Below are positions 7,964-16,349 of a DNA stretch of 64,000 nucleotides, piece by piece. The stretch comes from CAWIXB01 sp963839955 (lineage in GTDB: Bacteria > Actinomycetota > Actinomycetes > JACCUZ01). Below the pieces are notes generated by a model that saw only the letters and a list, made by a program, of their open reading frames with translations, had not been told where the DNA came from and ran no database searches. Made by a program: the position numbers and the translations under genes. The stretch is from contig CAWIXB010000001.1 in the NCBI GenBank assembly GCA_963839955.1, positions 930,001-994,000 of the forward strand, given 5' to 3'. Within the stretch, counting starts at the first letter, position 1, and each line of letters starts with the position of its first letter.

Positions 7964-9454
7964 TTACCCCTGAGCAACTGCGGCGCACTCGTCAGTCGGC
8001 GGGGCAGTGGTGCCGGCGAAGATCGGCCGTGCCCGTGAGCGGCCGAGGTTCCAGCCGGCGAGGCTGTCCGCTTCGGGGCGGTGCATGCCGGCGAGAACGC
8101 ACGAGCGCAGCGGCTCCGGCAGCGTGGCAACGGTGGGCACGGCGTCGGCGGAGAGGCCCTGCAGGTAGGACACGTCGACCCGGCCGGTCGCCTCGAAGCG
8201 CTCGACGTTGCGCGCGGCTACGAAGGCATCGGGGTTCAGGGCCGCAAGGACGAGGAGGGCGACGGCGCCGCTCGCGACGGCCGCGCGGGGCAGCCACGTC
8301 GCGCGCAGCCGGAGGCCGGCGATCAGGACGAGGACGAACAGCACGCCGAGCCATGACTCGAACGCGTTCATGAACAATCGCAGCCGGGTGAAGCCGAAGG
8401 CGTCCTCGTAGAGGTGCAGTCGGTGCAGCGCCGAGGCGACGATGACCAGGGTCAGCAGGCAGAGGGCGCCCAGCAGACCGCGTAGCAGTGTTTGTTGCAT
8501 GCGGGTCGACCTGGGCGCATGTCGCGCCGTCACCGCCACGACGGTCAGGGTCAGCAGGGTCACCACGACCAGCTGGCCGAACCCGCTGCGGGCGTAGGCG
8601 GCGTAGGTGAGACCGGCCGTCTCGAGCACGTGGCGCTGACCGCCGAAGAGCACGGTGAGCTGCACACCGACGAACGTCGCGAACAGTCCGATCAGGGTGG
8701 CGATCGGCAGCACCCACTCGACCATGCGCACGGGGCGAGCCGGTGCCAGGGCGAGCCGGTCCCAGCGTGGTGGGGCCGCCGAGAGGAACGCCACGCAGGT
8801 CGCCACCCCGGCGACGATCACGAACACGACGATGCGCAGCGGCAGCATGCCGAAGTCGGCGTCGGGAACGAGCGTGCCGAACGCGGGATCGGCAGACACG
8901 AACAGCGACCCGAAAACCAGCAGCAGGCAGGTGCTCACTGCGGCTGCTCGGGCAAGCGACCACCAGGTGCGGCGTCCCGACATCGTTGCGACCTGCGCGT
9001 GCAGGCCGCGGCTCATCCACGGCAGCGACCGCAGCGCTGCCATCGGCAGGGACAGGCCGCCGAGCAGGACCGCCACGAACGTGCGTCCCGGAACGAGCGC
9101 GTACGACGAGAGGCCGAACGTCCCGAGGAGCGCGAGAACGACGATCCACGGAGCGTCGCGGAGCACCACGACGCCGAGCAGCAGCGTGGCGAGTGAGCCG
9201 TAGGCAAGCACGTGCGGCTCCAGCCGACCGCGCAGGCCGGGCAGTGCCGCGGCGGCGACGAGCAGTCCGACGACGAGCAGGCCGAGGCCCGGCGCGGACT
9301 CGGGGAGCAGGCCGGCACCCGCCGTGCCCGCAACCAGCGCCAGCACGATGACCTGGCGCGGCATGGCCTTCCGGTGGTCCGGCCAGACCCGCTCCAGCTC
9401 GACCGAGACGGCACCGGGTATCGGGGCGGGTGCCGCCCAGGTCGCGTCGGTCAT
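7964..9454 (-). CDS. DUF4173 polytopic membrane protein
   Basis: 496 residues from ATG 9454. There are about 12-13 hydrophobic segments starting near residue 35 (VIVLALVAGTAGAGLL) and ending near 420, then a cytosolic tail with the conserved DVSYLQGLSADAVPTVA segment. This matches the DUF4173 family (function unknown). The ATG overlaps the histidine kinase stop as ATGA, so it is translationally coupled to that kinase; a role as the sensed or regulated membrane component of the two-component system is inference. It ends with TAA, rare in this genome. No transporter or enzyme motifs were recognised. Confidence 0.83.
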   Translation of the reverse strand: MTDATWAAPAPIPGAVSVELERVWPDHRKAMPRQVIVLALVAGTAGAGLLPESAPGLGLLVVGLLVAAAALPGLRGRLEPHVLAYGSLATLLLGVVVLRDAPWIVVLALLGTFGLSSYALVPGRTFVAVLLGGLSLPMAALRSLPWMSRGLHAQVATMSGRRTWWSLARAAAVSTCLLLVFGSLFVSADPAFGTLVPDADFGMLPLRIVVFVIVAGVATCVAFLSAAPPRWDRLALAPARPVRMVEWVLPIATLIGLFATFVGVQLTVLFGGQRHVLETAGLTYAAYARSGFGQLVVVTLLTLTVVAVTARHAPRSTRMQQTLLRGLLGALCLLTLVIVASALHRLHLYEDAFGFTRLRLFMNAFESWLGVLFVLVLIAGLRLRATWLPRAAVASGAVALLVLAALNPDAFVAARNVERFEATGRVDVSYLQGLSADAVPTVATLPEPLRSCVLAGMHRPEADSLAGWNLGRSRARPIFAGTTAPPTDECAAVAQG

Positions 9455-10506
9455 CCGTCTCCCTCTGCTGGTGGGGTCACTGCTGGTGGGGTCGCTGCGG
9501 GGCGTGCCGGCAGCTCGATGACGAACCGGCAGCCGGGTGTGGGCGCACCGTCGAGTGCGATGCGCCCGCCGTGCAGAGCCACCGCCCACCGGGCGATGGC
9601 CAGCCCGAGTCCGGTGCTGCCGGTGATCCCGGCAGTGGCCGACGTACCCCGGTAGAAGCGTTCGAAGATCCGCTCCCGCTCCTCGGGAGGCACCCCCGGT
9701 CCCTGGTCGGTGACCTCGAGGCGCAGGCCGGTCTCGTCGACGACGGCCACGACGTGCACCGTCCCGCCGGCGGGGCTGTGCCGGGCGGCGTTGTCGAGCA
9801 GGTTGGCGAGCACCTGGTGGAGCCGGGCGGGGTCGGCCCACGCGCAGGCGCCGGAGGGGCGTACGTCGACGGCGAACCGCACGTCGCGGCCGGCCATCGC
9901 CGCCTCGGTGACGGCCGCGTCCAGCACCGGCTGCAGCTCGACGTCGCGTAGGTCCAGCGGCTCGGTCCCCGCGTCGATGCGCGAGAGGTCGAGCAGCTCG
10001 CGCACCAGTCGGCCCAGTCTCTCGGTCTGCGCCAGGGCCGCCCGCAGTGTTGCCGGGTCGGGCTCGGTCACCCCGTCGGCGAGGTTCTCCAGGACGGCGT
10101 GCAGCGCCGAGATCGGGGTGCGCAGCTCGTGGCTGACATTGGCGATCAGCTCGCGGCGGGCGAGGTCGGCTGCCTGGAGGTCTGCGGCCATCCGGTTGAA
10201 CGCCTCGGCGAGCTCACCGACCTCGTCGCGAGACCCGGTGCGCACCCGTCTGCTGTAGTCGCCGCGCGCCATCGCCTGCGCCGCTGCCGTCATCGACCGC
10301 AGCGGCGACGTGGTGCCGCGGGCCAGCACCTGGGTCACTACCAGCGCCAGGATGACCGCCGCGGGCAACGTGTAGCGCGGGCGGACGTCCAGGTGGACGA
10401 GGCCGTACCAGACGAGGAAGGACGACACCGCGACGCTGGCGACGACCAGCACGCCGAGCTTGGCCTTGATCGAGCGCAACGGGTCGAGCGGGCGTGGCCA
10501 GATCAC
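9451..10506 (-). CDS. Two-component sensor histidine kinase
   Basis: 351 residues, GTG start overlapping the response regulator stop (GTGA). Two membrane segments (about 18-33 and 46-61) are joined by a very short external loop, so it probably senses the membrane rather than a periplasmic ligand. A HAMP domain follows (70-120), then the dimerisation/phosphoacceptor helix with SHELRTPISALH (His-125 region) and the HATPase domain with N box NLLDNAARHS, G1 TDQGPGVP, F box ERFYRG and G2 GSTGLGLAIA. The C-terminus overlaps DUF4173. It probably phosphorylates the regulator encoded just upstream. Confidence 0.93.
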   Translation of the reverse strand: MIWPRPLDPLRSIKAKLGVLVVASVAVSSFLVWYGLVHLDVRPRYTLPAAVILALVVTQVLARGTTSPLRSMTAAAQAMARGDYSRRVRTGSRDEVGELAEAFNRMAADLQAADLARRELIANVSHELRTPISALHAVLENLADGVTEPDPATLRAALAQTERLGRLVRELLDLSRIDAGTEPLDLRDVELQPVLDAAVTEAAMAGRDVRFAVDVRPSGACAWADPARLHQVLANLLDNAARHSPAGGTVHVVAVVDETGLRLEVTDQGPGVPPEERERIFERFYRGTSATAGITGSTGLGLAIARWAVALHGGRIALDGAPTPGCRFVIELPARPAATPPAVTPPAEGDG

Positions 10507-11210
10507 GACGTGCCCAACGCGTAGCCCACACCGTGCACGGTGCGCACCACGTCGGGGCCGAGCTTGCGCCGCAGCGCCTTGACGTGGCTGTCGACGGTGC
10601 GGGTGCCCGAGGCGTCGACCCAGTCCCAGACCTGCTCGAGCAGCTGCTCACGCGTCAGCACGCTCGCCGGCCGGTCGGCCAGGCACATCAGCAGGTCGAA
10701 CTCCGTGGGGGTCAGGTGGACCTCGTCGCCGTCGCGGCGCACCCGTCGCCCTGCGCGATCGACCTCGAGGTCGCCCAGCTGCTGCACGGCGGCACCGCGT
10801 GACTCGCGGGCCAGCTCGGCGGCCCGCCGCACTCGTCGCAGCAGTGCGTGAACCCGCGCGACCAGCTCGCGCATGCTGAACGGCTTGGTCAGGTAGTCGT
10901 CAGCGCCGACACCCAGCCCGACGAGCTTGTCGATCTCGGCATCGCGAGCCGTGAGCATCAGCACCGGTACCGGGCGGGTGGCCTGCACCCGGCGACACAC
11001 CTCCAGCCCGTCGAAGCCCGGCAGCATCACGTCGAGCACCAGCAGGTCCGGCTGGTGTTCGGCGGCCGCTGCGACCCCGCCCGGCCCGTCGTTCGCGACG
11101 AGCACCACGAACCCCTCCGCTCGCAAACGCGCTGCGACCGCGTCGGCGATCGTCGACTCGTCCTCGACGACAAGCACCGTCGGGGGACGGGACGACGGCT
11201 CCGCGGGCAT
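10503..11210 (-). CDS. OmpR/PhoB-type response regulator
   Basis: 235 residues from ATG 11210. The receiver domain (about 10-125) has the acidic pair in VVEDES, phospho-acceptor Asp in LLVLDVMLPGFDGL, Thr in MLTARD and Lys in LTKPFS. The C-terminal winged helix (140-235) ends RTVHGVGYALG, typical of OmpR DNA-binding domains. It is first in a three-gene overlapping unit with its kinase and DUF4173. TACGCT on the minus strand at 11218-11223, 7 nt before ATG, suggests a leaderless mRNA. Target genes are unknown; autoregulation of the unit is the simplest guess. Confidence 0.94.
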   Translation of the reverse strand: MPAEPSSRPPTVLVVEDESTIADAVAARLRAEGFVVLVANDGPGGVAAAAEHQPDLLVLDVMLPGFDGLEVCRRVQATRPVPVLMLTARDAEIDKLVGLGVGADDYLTKPFSMRELVARVHALLRRVRRAAELARESRGAAVQQLGDLEVDRAGRRVRRDGDEVHLTPTEFDLLMCLADRPASVLTREQLLEQVWDWVDASGTRTVDSHVKALRRKLGPDVVRTVHGVGYALGTS

Positions 11211-11217
11211 GTCATCG

Positions 11218-11223
11218 AGCGTA
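11218..11223 (-). promoter_or_regulatory. Leaderless -10 box (TACGCT) for the response regulator operon
   Basis: On the minus strand TACGCT is followed by 7 nt and the ATG at 11210; no Shine-Dalgarno is present. Confidence 0.5.
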
Positions 11224-11293
11224 GGGACGGAGGCGCCTACGTGGGTGCTGACGCTCGGCAGAGCGCGTGAAGATCCAGTGGAGACAGGCCCTG

Positions 11294-11698
11294 TCAGCGG
11301 TCGCGCAGGCGCACGACGAAGCGCAGCCCCGACCAGGTCTCGTCGATGGCACAGACCTTGTTGTCGACCAGGCCGGCCGCCAGGCCGACGTCGCGAAGGA
11401 CGTTCTCGTCGAGGTCGGTGACCACGCCGCTGGACTTCTTCGGCCAGGCGATCCAGAGCCCGCCGTTGCTGACCAGTCGATCTGCCAGCGGCACGAAGCG
11501 CCGTTCCAGCGCCCTCCGGTCGGGCACGAACGCCAGCACCACGTCGTACGGCGAGCGTCCTGGGCGGGTGTGCAGGTCTACGTCCTCGAGCGGGCCCAGG
11601 TCGAACCCCTCGGGCGAGGCAACCAGGAGCACCCGGTGGCCGGGCTTGATGCCGAGCTTGCGCGGCAGCGGCGTCCCCGAGTACTCGGCCACTGCCAT
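11294..11698 (-). CDS. DUF3052 family protein
   Basis: 134 residues, MAVAEYSGTPLPRKLGIKPG at the start and WIAWPKKSSGVVTDL in the middle, which are the recognisable blocks of the actinobacterial DUF3052 family. The fold predicted from the pattern is a small Rossmann-like alpha/beta domain; no catalytic motif is evident and the function is unknown. In many actinobacteria it lies near pyruvate dehydrogenase aceE; here its neighbours are a two-component system and an exporter. TAGGCT (minus strand, 11707-11712) ends 8 nt before ATG, so it is probably leaderless. Confidence 0.86.
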   Translation of the reverse strand: MAVAEYSGTPLPRKLGIKPGHRVLLVASPEGFDLGPLEDVDLHTRPGRSPYDVVLAFVPDRRALERRFVPLADRLVSNGGLWIAWPKKSSGVVTDLDENVLRDVGLAAGLVDNKVCAIDETWSGLRFVVRLRDR

Positions 11699-11706
11699 GG
11701 CGGCGC

Positions 11707-11712
11707 AGCCTA
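11707..11712 (-). promoter_or_regulatory. Leaderless -10 box (TAGGCT) for DUF3052
   Basis: Minus-strand TAGGCT, 8-nt spacer, ATG at 11698, without a Shine-Dalgarno. Confidence 0.5.
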
Positions 11713-11773
11713 ACGAGCCACACCCGCCTCAAGGCTTGGGCATAGGGCGCCGACATGAGACGTTGGCGTTGCC

Positions 11774-13324
11774 ATGGCGACGACGACCGACGACCAGTCC
11801 CTGGCCTTCGGCACACCGCGGGCTCGGTGGGTGCTCGCGGCAACCGTGCTCGGCTCCGGTATCGCGTTCATCGATGCCACCGTCGTCAACGTCGCCCTGC
11901 CCCAGATCGGCGCGGACCTGGGATCGGACCTCTCCGGGCTCCAATGGACGATCAACGCGTACACGCTGACGCTGGCGTCGCTCATCCTGCTCGGTGGGTC
12001 ACTCGGCGACAGATATGGACGGCGGCGCATCTTCCTCGTCGGCGTCGTGTGGTTCGCGCTGGCATCGCTGCTGTGCGGGATCGCGCCGAACATCGAGACG
12101 CTGGTGCTGGCCCGGGCCCTGCAGGGCGTCGGTGGCGCGTTGCTGACGCCGGGCAGCCTCGCGATCCTGCAGTCGAGCTTCCGGGCGGGTGACCGCGCCC
12201 GGGCCATCGGTGCCTGGTCGGGCCTCGCCGGCATCGGCGGTGCCGCGGGCCCGTTCCTCGGCGGTTGGCTCATCCAGTCGGCGTCCTGGCGGTGGATATT
12301 CCTCATCAACCTGCCGATCGCGGCAGTCGTGCTCGTCATCTCGCTGCGACACGTCCCCGAGTCACGCGACCCGGGTGCCGCGCACTCGATGGACCTGACC
12401 GGTGCGGCGCTGGGGGCGGTCGGGCTGGGCGCGCTGACCTACGGGCTCATCGCGTGGCCGGAGCAGGGCCTGTCCGACCCGGCAACCATGGCTGCTCTGG
12501 TGATCGGCGTTCTCGGGTTGGCGAGCTTCGTGGCGCGTGAGCATTTCGCGCGCGAGCCGATGCTGCCCCTGGCCATCTTCCGGTCGCGCGTGTTCAGCGC
12601 GACCAACGCGGTCACGTTCGCCGTCTACGGCGCGCTCGGCGGCGTGTTCTTCCTGCTCGTGCTCCAGCTGCAGGTCGTCAGCGGTTTCTCGCCCATCGCA
12701 TCGGGCGTGGCGCTACTGCCCATCACGCTGATCATGCTGGTGCTGTCGTCGCGGATGGGGGCGCTCGGCGAGCGGATCGGTCCCCGCATCCCGATGACGT
12801 TCGGGCCGTTGGTGTGCGCGGTCGGGAGCGCGCTGATGATCCGCATCGATGCGGATGCGTCGTATGTCGTGGACGTGCTGCCGCCCGTCATCATCTTCGG
12901 GCTCGGCCTCTCGCTCACCGTCGCGCCGCTGACCACGACCGTGCTGGCGGCCGCCCCCGAGGGTCACGCCGGACTCGCGAGCGGTGTCAACAACGCCGTT
13001 GCCCGCGTCGCCAGCCTGCTCGCGGTCGCGGTCCTGCCGCTGATCGTGGGGCTCAGCGGTGCGGCCTATGCCGACCCGGAGCTCCTCCAGCCGGCCTTCG
13101 AGAAGGCGATGCTGGCGGGCGCCGCGCTGCTCGCTTTCGGCGGCCTGCTGGCGGCGCTCACCATCAGCAGACCGCAGCCGGCCACGCTGGCGGGCCCGGC
13201 ACCGGAACCCGAGCGGCAGCGCAGCCACTGCGCCGTCGACGGGCCGCCCATCCGCAACTGCCCGCACCAGGGCCCGCTCGAGTCCGCCACCATGGGGGGA
13301 GCGTCGACGTCCGAGAGCCGCTAG
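11774..13324 (+). CDS. DHA2 (EmrB/QacA) family MFS drug exporter
   Basis: 516 residues with about 14 transmembrane segments. Motif D1 (ATVVNVALPQI), motif A (GGSLGDRYGRRR) and motif C (GIGGAAGPFLGGWL) identify a proton-coupled 14-TM multidrug exporter. The final 50 residues are a hydrophilic tail with two cysteines and no recognised domain. It is divergent from DUF3052 with a 75-bp gap. No dedicated TetR-type regulator is adjacent, so its substrates cannot be guessed. It converges with the sigma factor gene over a 44-bp gap holding a CTAG-flanked GC-rich inverted repeat. Confidence 0.92.
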   Translation: MATTTDDQSLAFGTPRARWVLAATVLGSGIAFIDATVVNVALPQIGADLGSDLSGLQWTINAYTLTLASLILLGGSLGDRYGRRRIFLVGVVWFALASLLCGIAPNIETLVLARALQGVGGALLTPGSLAILQSSFRAGDRARAIGAWSGLAGIGGAAGPFLGGWLIQSASWRWIFLINLPIAAVVLVISLRHVPESRDPGAAHSMDLTGAALGAVGLGALTYGLIAWPEQGLSDPATMAALVIGVLGLASFVAREHFAREPMLPLAIFRSRVFSATNAVTFAVYGALGGVFFLLVLQLQVVSGFSPIASGVALLPITLIMLVLSSRMGALGERIGPRIPMTFGPLVCAVGSALMIRIDADASYVVDVLPPVIIFGLGLSLTVAPLTTTVLAAAPEGHAGLASGVNNAVARVASLLAVAVLPLIVGLSGAAYADPELLQPAFEKAMLAGAALLAFGGLLAALTISRPQPATLAGPAPEPERQRSHCAVDGPPIRNCPHQGPLESATMGGASTSESR

Positions 13325-13368
13325 TCGGCCCCGGCTAGCTGGGCGTCTGCTCACCTACTTCTGCGCAC

Positions 13369-14361
13369 CTAGTCGGCACTGCGCACCCAGTCGCGCAGCC
13401 GCTCGAGGGCCTGCCGCTCGATCTGCCTGGCCCGCTCGCGGGAGACGCCGAGCCGCCCGGCGATCTCGTCGTACGTCTCGCGTCGCTCGGTGCGCATGCC
13501 GTAGCGCGCCCGGATGACCTCGGACTCGCGGGCGTTCAGCCGGGCGACCATCTCCACGATCTGGTCCCGGACGGCCCGGGCGACCACGAAGTCCTCGGGA
13601 CCCGGGTCGGCCGCGTCGAGCAGGTCGCCGAGGGTGGTGCCGCCGTCGTCGCCTACCAGGCTGTCCAGGCTGGCCGGGCTGCGCGCGATGGTGTCGAGGT
13701 CGGCGACGGTCTCGATCGGCAGGCCGAGCTCGGTGGCCACGTCGGCGTCGCTGGGCTCGCGGCCGAGCGAGGTGATGAGCTCGCGGCGGGCGCGGCCGAG
13801 CCGGCTGAGCTTCTCGACCTGGTGGACGGGCAGTCGAACGGTGCGGCTCTGCTCGGCGATGGCGCGCCCGATCGACTGGCGGATCCACCAGGTGGCGTAG
13901 GTCGAGAACTTGTAGCCGCGTGCATAGTCGAACTTTTCCACGGCGCGGACCAACCCGACGTTGCCCTCCTGGATGAGGTCGAGCAACGGCATCGACACGC
14001 GGCTGTAGCGGCGGGCCAGCGAGACGACGAGGCGCAGGTTGGCCCGGATGAACACCCGCTTGGCGGCCTCCCCGTCGGCGGCGAGGGCCGCGAGCTCGTG
14101 GGACGTCGCGACCCGGTGGGCGGCCGCGAGCTTGGCGGTACGTCGCCGCCCCAGGTTGGCCAGGAGGTGCTGGGCGTACAGACCGGCCTCGATGCGCTGG
14201 GCGAGGGCCACCTCGGTGGCGGCGTCGAGTAGCGGGGCGCGGCCGATCTCGTCGAGGTAGAGACGGACGAGGTCGGGGCCGCCCGCCTCGTGGTCGAGCT
14301 CGTCGAGCGCCGGGTTCTGGGGGAGCTCGACGTCGATGTGGACTTGCTGCTGCTGGCTCAT
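13369..14361 (-). CDS. RNA polymerase sigma factor, group 2 (SigB/HrdB-like)
   Basis: 330 residues from ATG 14361. Region 1.2 (DLVRLYLDEIGRAPLL), region 2.1-2.4 (ANLRLVVSLARRYSRVSMPLLDLIQEGN, then FDYARGYKFSTYATWWIRQSI), region 3 and region 4.2 with the helix-turn-helix YDEIAGRLGVSRERARQIERQALERLR. It has no acidic region 1.1 extension, so it is an alternative group 2 factor rather than the primary sigma. The -35 and -10 boxes of an ECF-type promoter (GGAAAC-N18-CGTTG) sit just upstream, like mycobacterial sigB, which is driven by SigE/SigH. An in-frame ATG 20 codons upstream is less likely, because it would start before that promoter. Confidence 0.92.
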   Translation of the reverse strand: MSQQQQVHIDVELPQNPALDELDHEAGGPDLVRLYLDEIGRAPLLDAATEVALAQRIEAGLYAQHLLANLGRRRTAKLAAAHRVATSHELAALAADGEAAKRVFIRANLRLVVSLARRYSRVSMPLLDLIQEGNVGLVRAVEKFDYARGYKFSTYATWWIRQSIGRAIAEQSRTVRLPVHQVEKLSRLGRARRELITSLGREPSDADVATELGLPIETVADLDTIARSPASLDSLVGDDGGTTLGDLLDAADPGPEDFVVARAVRDQIVEMVARLNARESEVIRARYGMRTERRETYDEIAGRLGVSRERARQIERQALERLRDWVRSAD

Positions 14362-14369
14362 TGCCACCG

Positions 14370-14398
14370 CAACGAACGAAGTGGCTCTCAGAGTTTCC
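14370..14398 (-). promoter_or_regulatory. ECF-type (SigE/SigH/SigR-like) promoter of the sigma factor gene
   Basis: On the minus strand, GGAAAC (14393-14398) is separated by exactly 18 nt from CGTTG (14370-14374). The ATG lies 8 nt beyond. This matches the GGAA-N18-GTT form of stress-responsive ECF promoters. Confidence 0.5.
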
Positions 14399-14413
14399 GA
14401 GCCGGCGTGCGGG

Positions 14414-15676
14414 TCAGGCACCCAGCCACGGCACGGGGTCGACGAAGTCGCTGTTCACGACCAGCTCCAGGTGGAGGTGGCAGCCGGTCGAGTAGCCGGT
14501 GCTGCCGACCCGGCCGATGACCTGGCCGGTGCGGACCTGCGCGCCGGCGACCACGCCCGGTCCCTGCTGGTGGTTGTACGTCGTGGTGAGCAGGACCCCG
14601 CCGACGACCCCGTGGGACACGACGGTGCGCCATCCGTAGGCGGAGTTCAGCGCCGCCGAGAGCACGGTGCCGTCCCGCGCGGCGCGGATCGGCGTCCCGC
14701 AGGACGCGCCGAAGTCCGTCCCGGTGTGCAGCTTGTGTACGCCCGTGATCGGGTGCGTGCGCATCCCGAACGGCGAGGTGATCCGGCCACGGACCGGCGC
14801 TGAGAGCGTTCGGGGCACCGGGACGACAGAGGCTCCGCCGCTTCCGGCGCCCAGGGACGCATCCGTCAGTGCCCGCAGCTGGCTCTGCAGGCGCGACGAC
14901 TCTCCCTGCATGGCGGCCAGCTGGGCCTGGTCCGCGGCCTCGGCCGCGCGGGCCGCGTCGAGCGCGCCCCGCCGGGCGTCGACGAGTCGGACGACCTCGG
15001 CCTCGGCCGCCAGGGCAGCTGCCTCGAGCTCGGCCACCTCGGCAACCTGGCGCTCGGCGCTCTCGACCCCGGCGGCGAACTCGTCGCGGAGGCGCTCCAG
15101 TCCGGTGGTGCGCAGCCCGTAGGTGTCCTCGGTGGCCTGCAGTTGGGTGAGGGTGCCGCGCTGTGACATGGTGATGTGCTCCCACGCCGCGACGGCGTGG
15201 GTGAGGTCGGTGAACGAGCGCGCCTCGAGCATCATCGAGACGGTGGAGAGGGGTCCGCCGCCCTGGTAGGCAGCTCGCGCGAGACGACCGACGCTGGCGC
15301 GTTGCAGGTCGACGACCTGGCCGAGGGTCTCGTTGTCCCGGGTGGCGATCATCAGCCGGGTCTGTGACTCTGCCCGCTTACGGTTCGCCAGGGCCAGCAG
15401 CTGCCGGGCCTGCTCGAGACGTGCGTGGGCGCGGACGACGGCCGCCCTGGAGCCGGGCAGTGCCGTCTCGGCCAGCCGTAGCTGGGTGGCTGCCGCGAGC
15501 ATGGCTTCCGACGACTCGGCCAGCTCTGCTCGTAGCGCCTTGAGGGAGTCTGCGGCCGGACCGGGCGGCAACGAGCGGTCGTCGACAGCGCGCGCGGACG
15601 ACGCGCCGAGGGTGCCACCCACGAGCGCGAGACCGAGCACGAGCGCAGCGAGGCGGCCGCCTTGTCGGCGAAGCAT
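14414..15676 (-). CDS. Secreted M23-family peptidoglycan endopeptidase with coiled-coil domain
   Basis: 420 residues. A signal peptide covers about residues 1-32 (cleavage near SARA-VD). Residues 40-270 are a long Ala/Glu/Arg-rich coiled coil of the CwlO/RipA N-terminal type. The C-terminal LytM domain holds the zinc ligands in HTGTDFG and HLHLEL, plus the SPFGMRTHPITG lead-in, so it is predicted catalytically competent. It should cut peptide cross-links in the wall during division or growth, with the coiled coil acting as a regulatory hinge (FtsX-type control is known in relatives, not shown here). Its start follows a TCAAGT-N14-GTCGATGG box by 6 nt, shared with the exosortase locus. Confidence 0.92.
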   Translation of the reverse strand: MLRRQGGRLAALVLGLALVGGTLGASSARAVDDRSLPPGPAADSLKALRAELAESSEAMLAAATQLRLAETALPGSRAAVVRAHARLEQARQLLALANRKRAESQTRLMIATRDNETLGQVVDLQRASVGRLARAAYQGGGPLSTVSMMLEARSFTDLTHAVAAWEHITMSQRGTLTQLQATEDTYGLRTTGLERLRDEFAAGVESAERQVAEVAELEAAALAAEAEVVRLVDARRGALDAARAAEAADQAQLAAMQGESSRLQSQLRALTDASLGAGSGGASVVPVPRTLSAPVRGRITSPFGMRTHPITGVHKLHTGTDFGASCGTPIRAARDGTVLSAALNSAYGWRTVVSHGVVGGVLLTTTYNHQQGPGVVAGAQVRTGQVIGRVGSTGYSTGCHLHLELVVNSDFVDPVPWLGA

Positions 15677-15682
15677 GACGTC

Positions 15683-15710
15683 CCATCGACCGGCTCCCGC
15701 GCGTACTTGA
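15683..15710 (-). promoter_or_regulatory. TCAAGT-N14-GTCGAT envelope-type promoter box
   Basis: Minus strand: TCAAGT at 15705-15710, 14-nt spacer, GTCGATGG at 15683-15690, ATG 6 nt further. The same layout precedes the exosortase cargo gene (32232) and the ATP-grasp gene (35511). It resembles sigma-28 (FliA/WhiG) promoters, whose -10 is GCCGATAA; that assignment is inference. Confidence 0.45.
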
Positions 15711-15726
15711 CCGCGCGACCGGGTGG

Positions 15727-16308
15727 CTACGGGGCCTGGCGGCGCTGGAGCTCTTCGATGAGCTGGGCCCGGCTCATGGCGGACCTTCCCTGCACGCCTG
15801 CCCGCCGCGCCAGCTCGTAGAGCTCGGCGCGCGAGAGGTCCAGCCGCCGCGGCGGCCGTGTCCCGCCGGTGCGGCCCTGCATCGCGGCGTCGCGGCGCGC
15901 TTCGTACTCGCCGCCGAGGCGGCGCATCTCCTTGCGCGGTGTCACGTCGTCGAACGCGTGGAGCAGGGCGCTCATGGCGGCTGCGTGGGCGTCGAGGGTG
16001 GGTTGGAGGCGTTCGTAGAACCCACCCGTCTCCAGTGCCTCGAGGTCGGCGGACTCGACCTCCTCCGCGAGCCGGTCGAGGGCCGTGTCGGCGTCGTCCT
16101 GCTGACGGGCACGGGTGTCCAGCGGAGGCTCGGCTGTGCTCACGGCCGGCACGACACAGTCCCGCTCGGCGAATCGGTGGGCCCGCAGGAGCGCGACGAA
16201 CTCGGCCCGCCACCGGCCGCGGTTGGGACCCGTCCCGCAGGTCCGCCTCAGCAGGCGGGCCATCCGCTCGTGGTCCTGCGTCGTCAGGCGCACGACGCTG
16301 CTGGGCAT
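15727..16308 (-). CDS. Hemerythrin-like (HHE) protein with C-terminal SAP/Rho-N-like helix-extension-helix
   Basis: 193 residues. Residues 1-125 resemble a four-helix hemerythrin-type bundle with spaced histidines and acids (QDHERMARLLRR, AHRFAERDC, LDAHAAAMSALLHAF). Some canonical iron ligands may be missing, so oxygen or iron binding is uncertain. Residues 158-190 (LSRAELYELARRAGVQGRSA then AQLIEELQRR) look like the small Rho-N/SAP nucleic-acid-binding module, closely parallel to the N-terminus of Rho encoded at 30173. The fusion suggests a metal or redox sensor tied to a nucleic acid, but that is inference. It lies upstream of the M23 gene on the same strand with 50 bp between. Confidence 0.68.
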   Translation of the reverse strand: MPSSVVRLTTQDHERMARLLRRTCGTGPNRGRWRAEFVALLRAHRFAERDCVVPAVSTAEPPLDTRARQQDDADTALDRLAEEVESADLEALETGGFYERLQPTLDAHAAAMSALLHAFDDVTPRKEMRRLGGEYEARRDAAMQGRTGGTRPPRRLDLSRAELYELARRAGVQGRSAMSRAQLIEELQRRQAP

Positions 16309-16349
16309 GGTGTGCGGTTACCCGTCAGTCCCGTGGGCAATCTCCATCC

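Noticed and set aside
14362..14421. Start of the sigma factor at ATG 14421
   Set aside because: It would place the start before the ECF-type promoter and adds 20 non-conserved residues; ATG 14361 fits better.
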